14,732 nucleotides of DNA from Pirellulales bacterium. Its GTDB lineage: Bacteria > Planctomycetota > Planctomycetia > Pirellulales > JALHLM01. The notes beneath the pieces are model-generated. The model saw only the letters and a program-made list of their open reading frames with translations, was not told the DNA's origin and made no database searches. Below, in pieces: positions 13,999-14,732 of the stretch. The position numbers were made by a program, and so were the translations under genes. Position 1 is the stretch's first letter; every line of letters starts with the position of its first letter. The stretch lies in contig JALHLM010000069.1 in the NCBI GenBank assembly GCA_022844585.1, forward strand, positions 1,262 through 15,993, read 5' to 3'.

Positions 13999-14732
13999 CT
14001 AGGCGGCTTGGTGGTAGTTTCGTTGGCTGGAGAGTTTGGCGGGGCGGGTTTGCCAGAATTGTTCACGCGGTTGGGGTGGGCTGAGGTGGTCGGCGACCAG
14101 TTGGAGCAGGGGCTCGGCTCCCTGGTCCCAGAATTTTTCGGTGCCTTTCATGCGGCGGTTGATCCGCTTGATGATCGACTCGACGTGGCTGCTGGTGATG
14201 GGCAGGACCCAGCGGCAGTACTCGGGATAATTCATGCGCGAGCGTTGGTTGCCGAGATAGCGCATCGCATCGGCGACGCGTTGTTGGGGAGAGGTCTCGG
14301 CGTCGCCTTCGGCAGGCAGTCCGAGTTCAGCTTGTCGTGCGCGCAGTTGTTCCCAAATGCAGTCGACGGCGCCGCTCCACAGCCACTGCGGCCATGGGCG
14401 ATACGCGGTTCAAACCTCTGATGCGATCACGCCGGCCATCGCCGCCGCGGGGTTCGGGATCAGGCCCTGGCTCGGAGAATCTCGGCCATCCGCGCTGGAT
14501 CGATCAACGTCTCGGGAAGGTGGGGCGTCGGACCTGCGACATGCATCTCGCTGGTCATCGCCAGCAGACAACCGACCTTGGTCTCGCGCCACCAGGAGTC
14601 GGCGGAGCGCGATTCCGCGGCGCGCGGACGCAGTTGAATGCGACCGCCATCGACTTGAATGCACGCCACCGCGGGCGGCGCGGGACCCGGACTTCGTCGC
14701 TGAATCGGTAACGGCAATTGCTGAACAGCGAT
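13999..14732 (-). pseudogene. Degraded transposase relic, ISKra4-like, running off the window
   Basis: Two pieces of one transposase are read on the minus strand in different frames. The first, from the window edge to about 14463, has VACIQVDGGRI, WWRETKVGCLLAMTSE and LIDPARMAEI, as in the start of the catalytic domain. The second, from about 14455 to the stop at 13999, has AAAMAG, then PWPQWLWSGAV, QRSRMNYPEYCRW, LPITSSHVES, RRMKGTEKFW and QRNYHQAA, as in the end of the protein. The central part of the catalytic domain is missing at the junction, the frame changes, and a TGA at 14410-14412 interrupts the second piece. The likely first Asp (VDGG) and last Glu (SSHVES) of the catalytic triad remain; the middle Asp is lost. 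It cannot be active. Family naming is from memory of the motifs. Confidence 0.75.

Noticed and set aside
13711..14421. 236-codon plus-strand frame at the right end
   Set aside because: It is antisense to the transposase relic, whose motifs on the minus strand are clear, and its product matches nothing known.
1..14732. CRISPR arrays, tRNA or rRNA genes, prophage or defence genes
   Set aside because: I looked for regularly spaced repeats, cloverleaf-like segments, rRNA signatures and typical defence or phage proteins and saw none. The only repeats are the gene-end units described, which are not regularly spaced.

Overview
The window looks like chromosomal DNA of a planctomycete, probably of the Pirellulales type. 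The evidence is the large secreted protein joining a PVC-type propeller dehydrogenase, HEAT-like repeats and a CxxCH heme domain, the MSNPYxSP-like N-terminus of the transporter, moderately high GC, and loosely packed short operons with few clear Shine-Dalgarno sites or terminators. Species assignment is not possible by eye.

Layout, left to right. (1) Bases 2-4423 (+): the 3' part of a very large exported multidomain heme protein (end of a polysaccharide-deacetylase-like domain, FG-GAP repeats, PVC propeller, HEAT-like repeats, cytochrome c, C-terminal sugar-binding-like domain). (2) Bases 4421-4617: a convergent gap filled by a small hairpin on the stop codon and a roughly 165-bp inverted-repeat element made of CGCAGAGA-like and CGCGAAA-like units. 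(3) Bases 4618-6658 (-): fabI, a NUDIX hydrolase and trpC, read leftward as a probable operon; NUDIX and trpC overlap by 17 bases, and a half copy of the same repeat sits between fabI and NUDIX. (4) Bases 6659-6897: divergent control region with operator-like AAGTGA half-sites. (5) Bases 6898-8820 (+): a GAF/AAA+/Fis sigma-54 activator without a receiver domain. (6) Bases 8933-12163 (+): MFS transporter, ComF-like phosphoribosyltransferase and a DUF502 membrane protein, all close together. (7) Bases 12181-13660 (-): an exported beta-propeller protein and a 79-residue conserved-looking small protein. (8) Bases 13999-14732 (-): a decayed transposase relic (ISKra4-like) that runs off the window.

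Most genes are housekeeping (fatty-acid elongation, tryptophan synthesis, nucleotide clean-up, transport). I see no CRISPR array, no defence island and no rRNA or tRNA gene. The most informative parts are the interspersed repeat family, one copy of which appears to provide both the fabI stop codon and the NUDIX ribosome-binding site, the multidomain redox protein, the DUF502 protein with a long inserted loop, and the small uncharacterised protein with a structured leader. I did not find a convincing wholly new multi-gene system.
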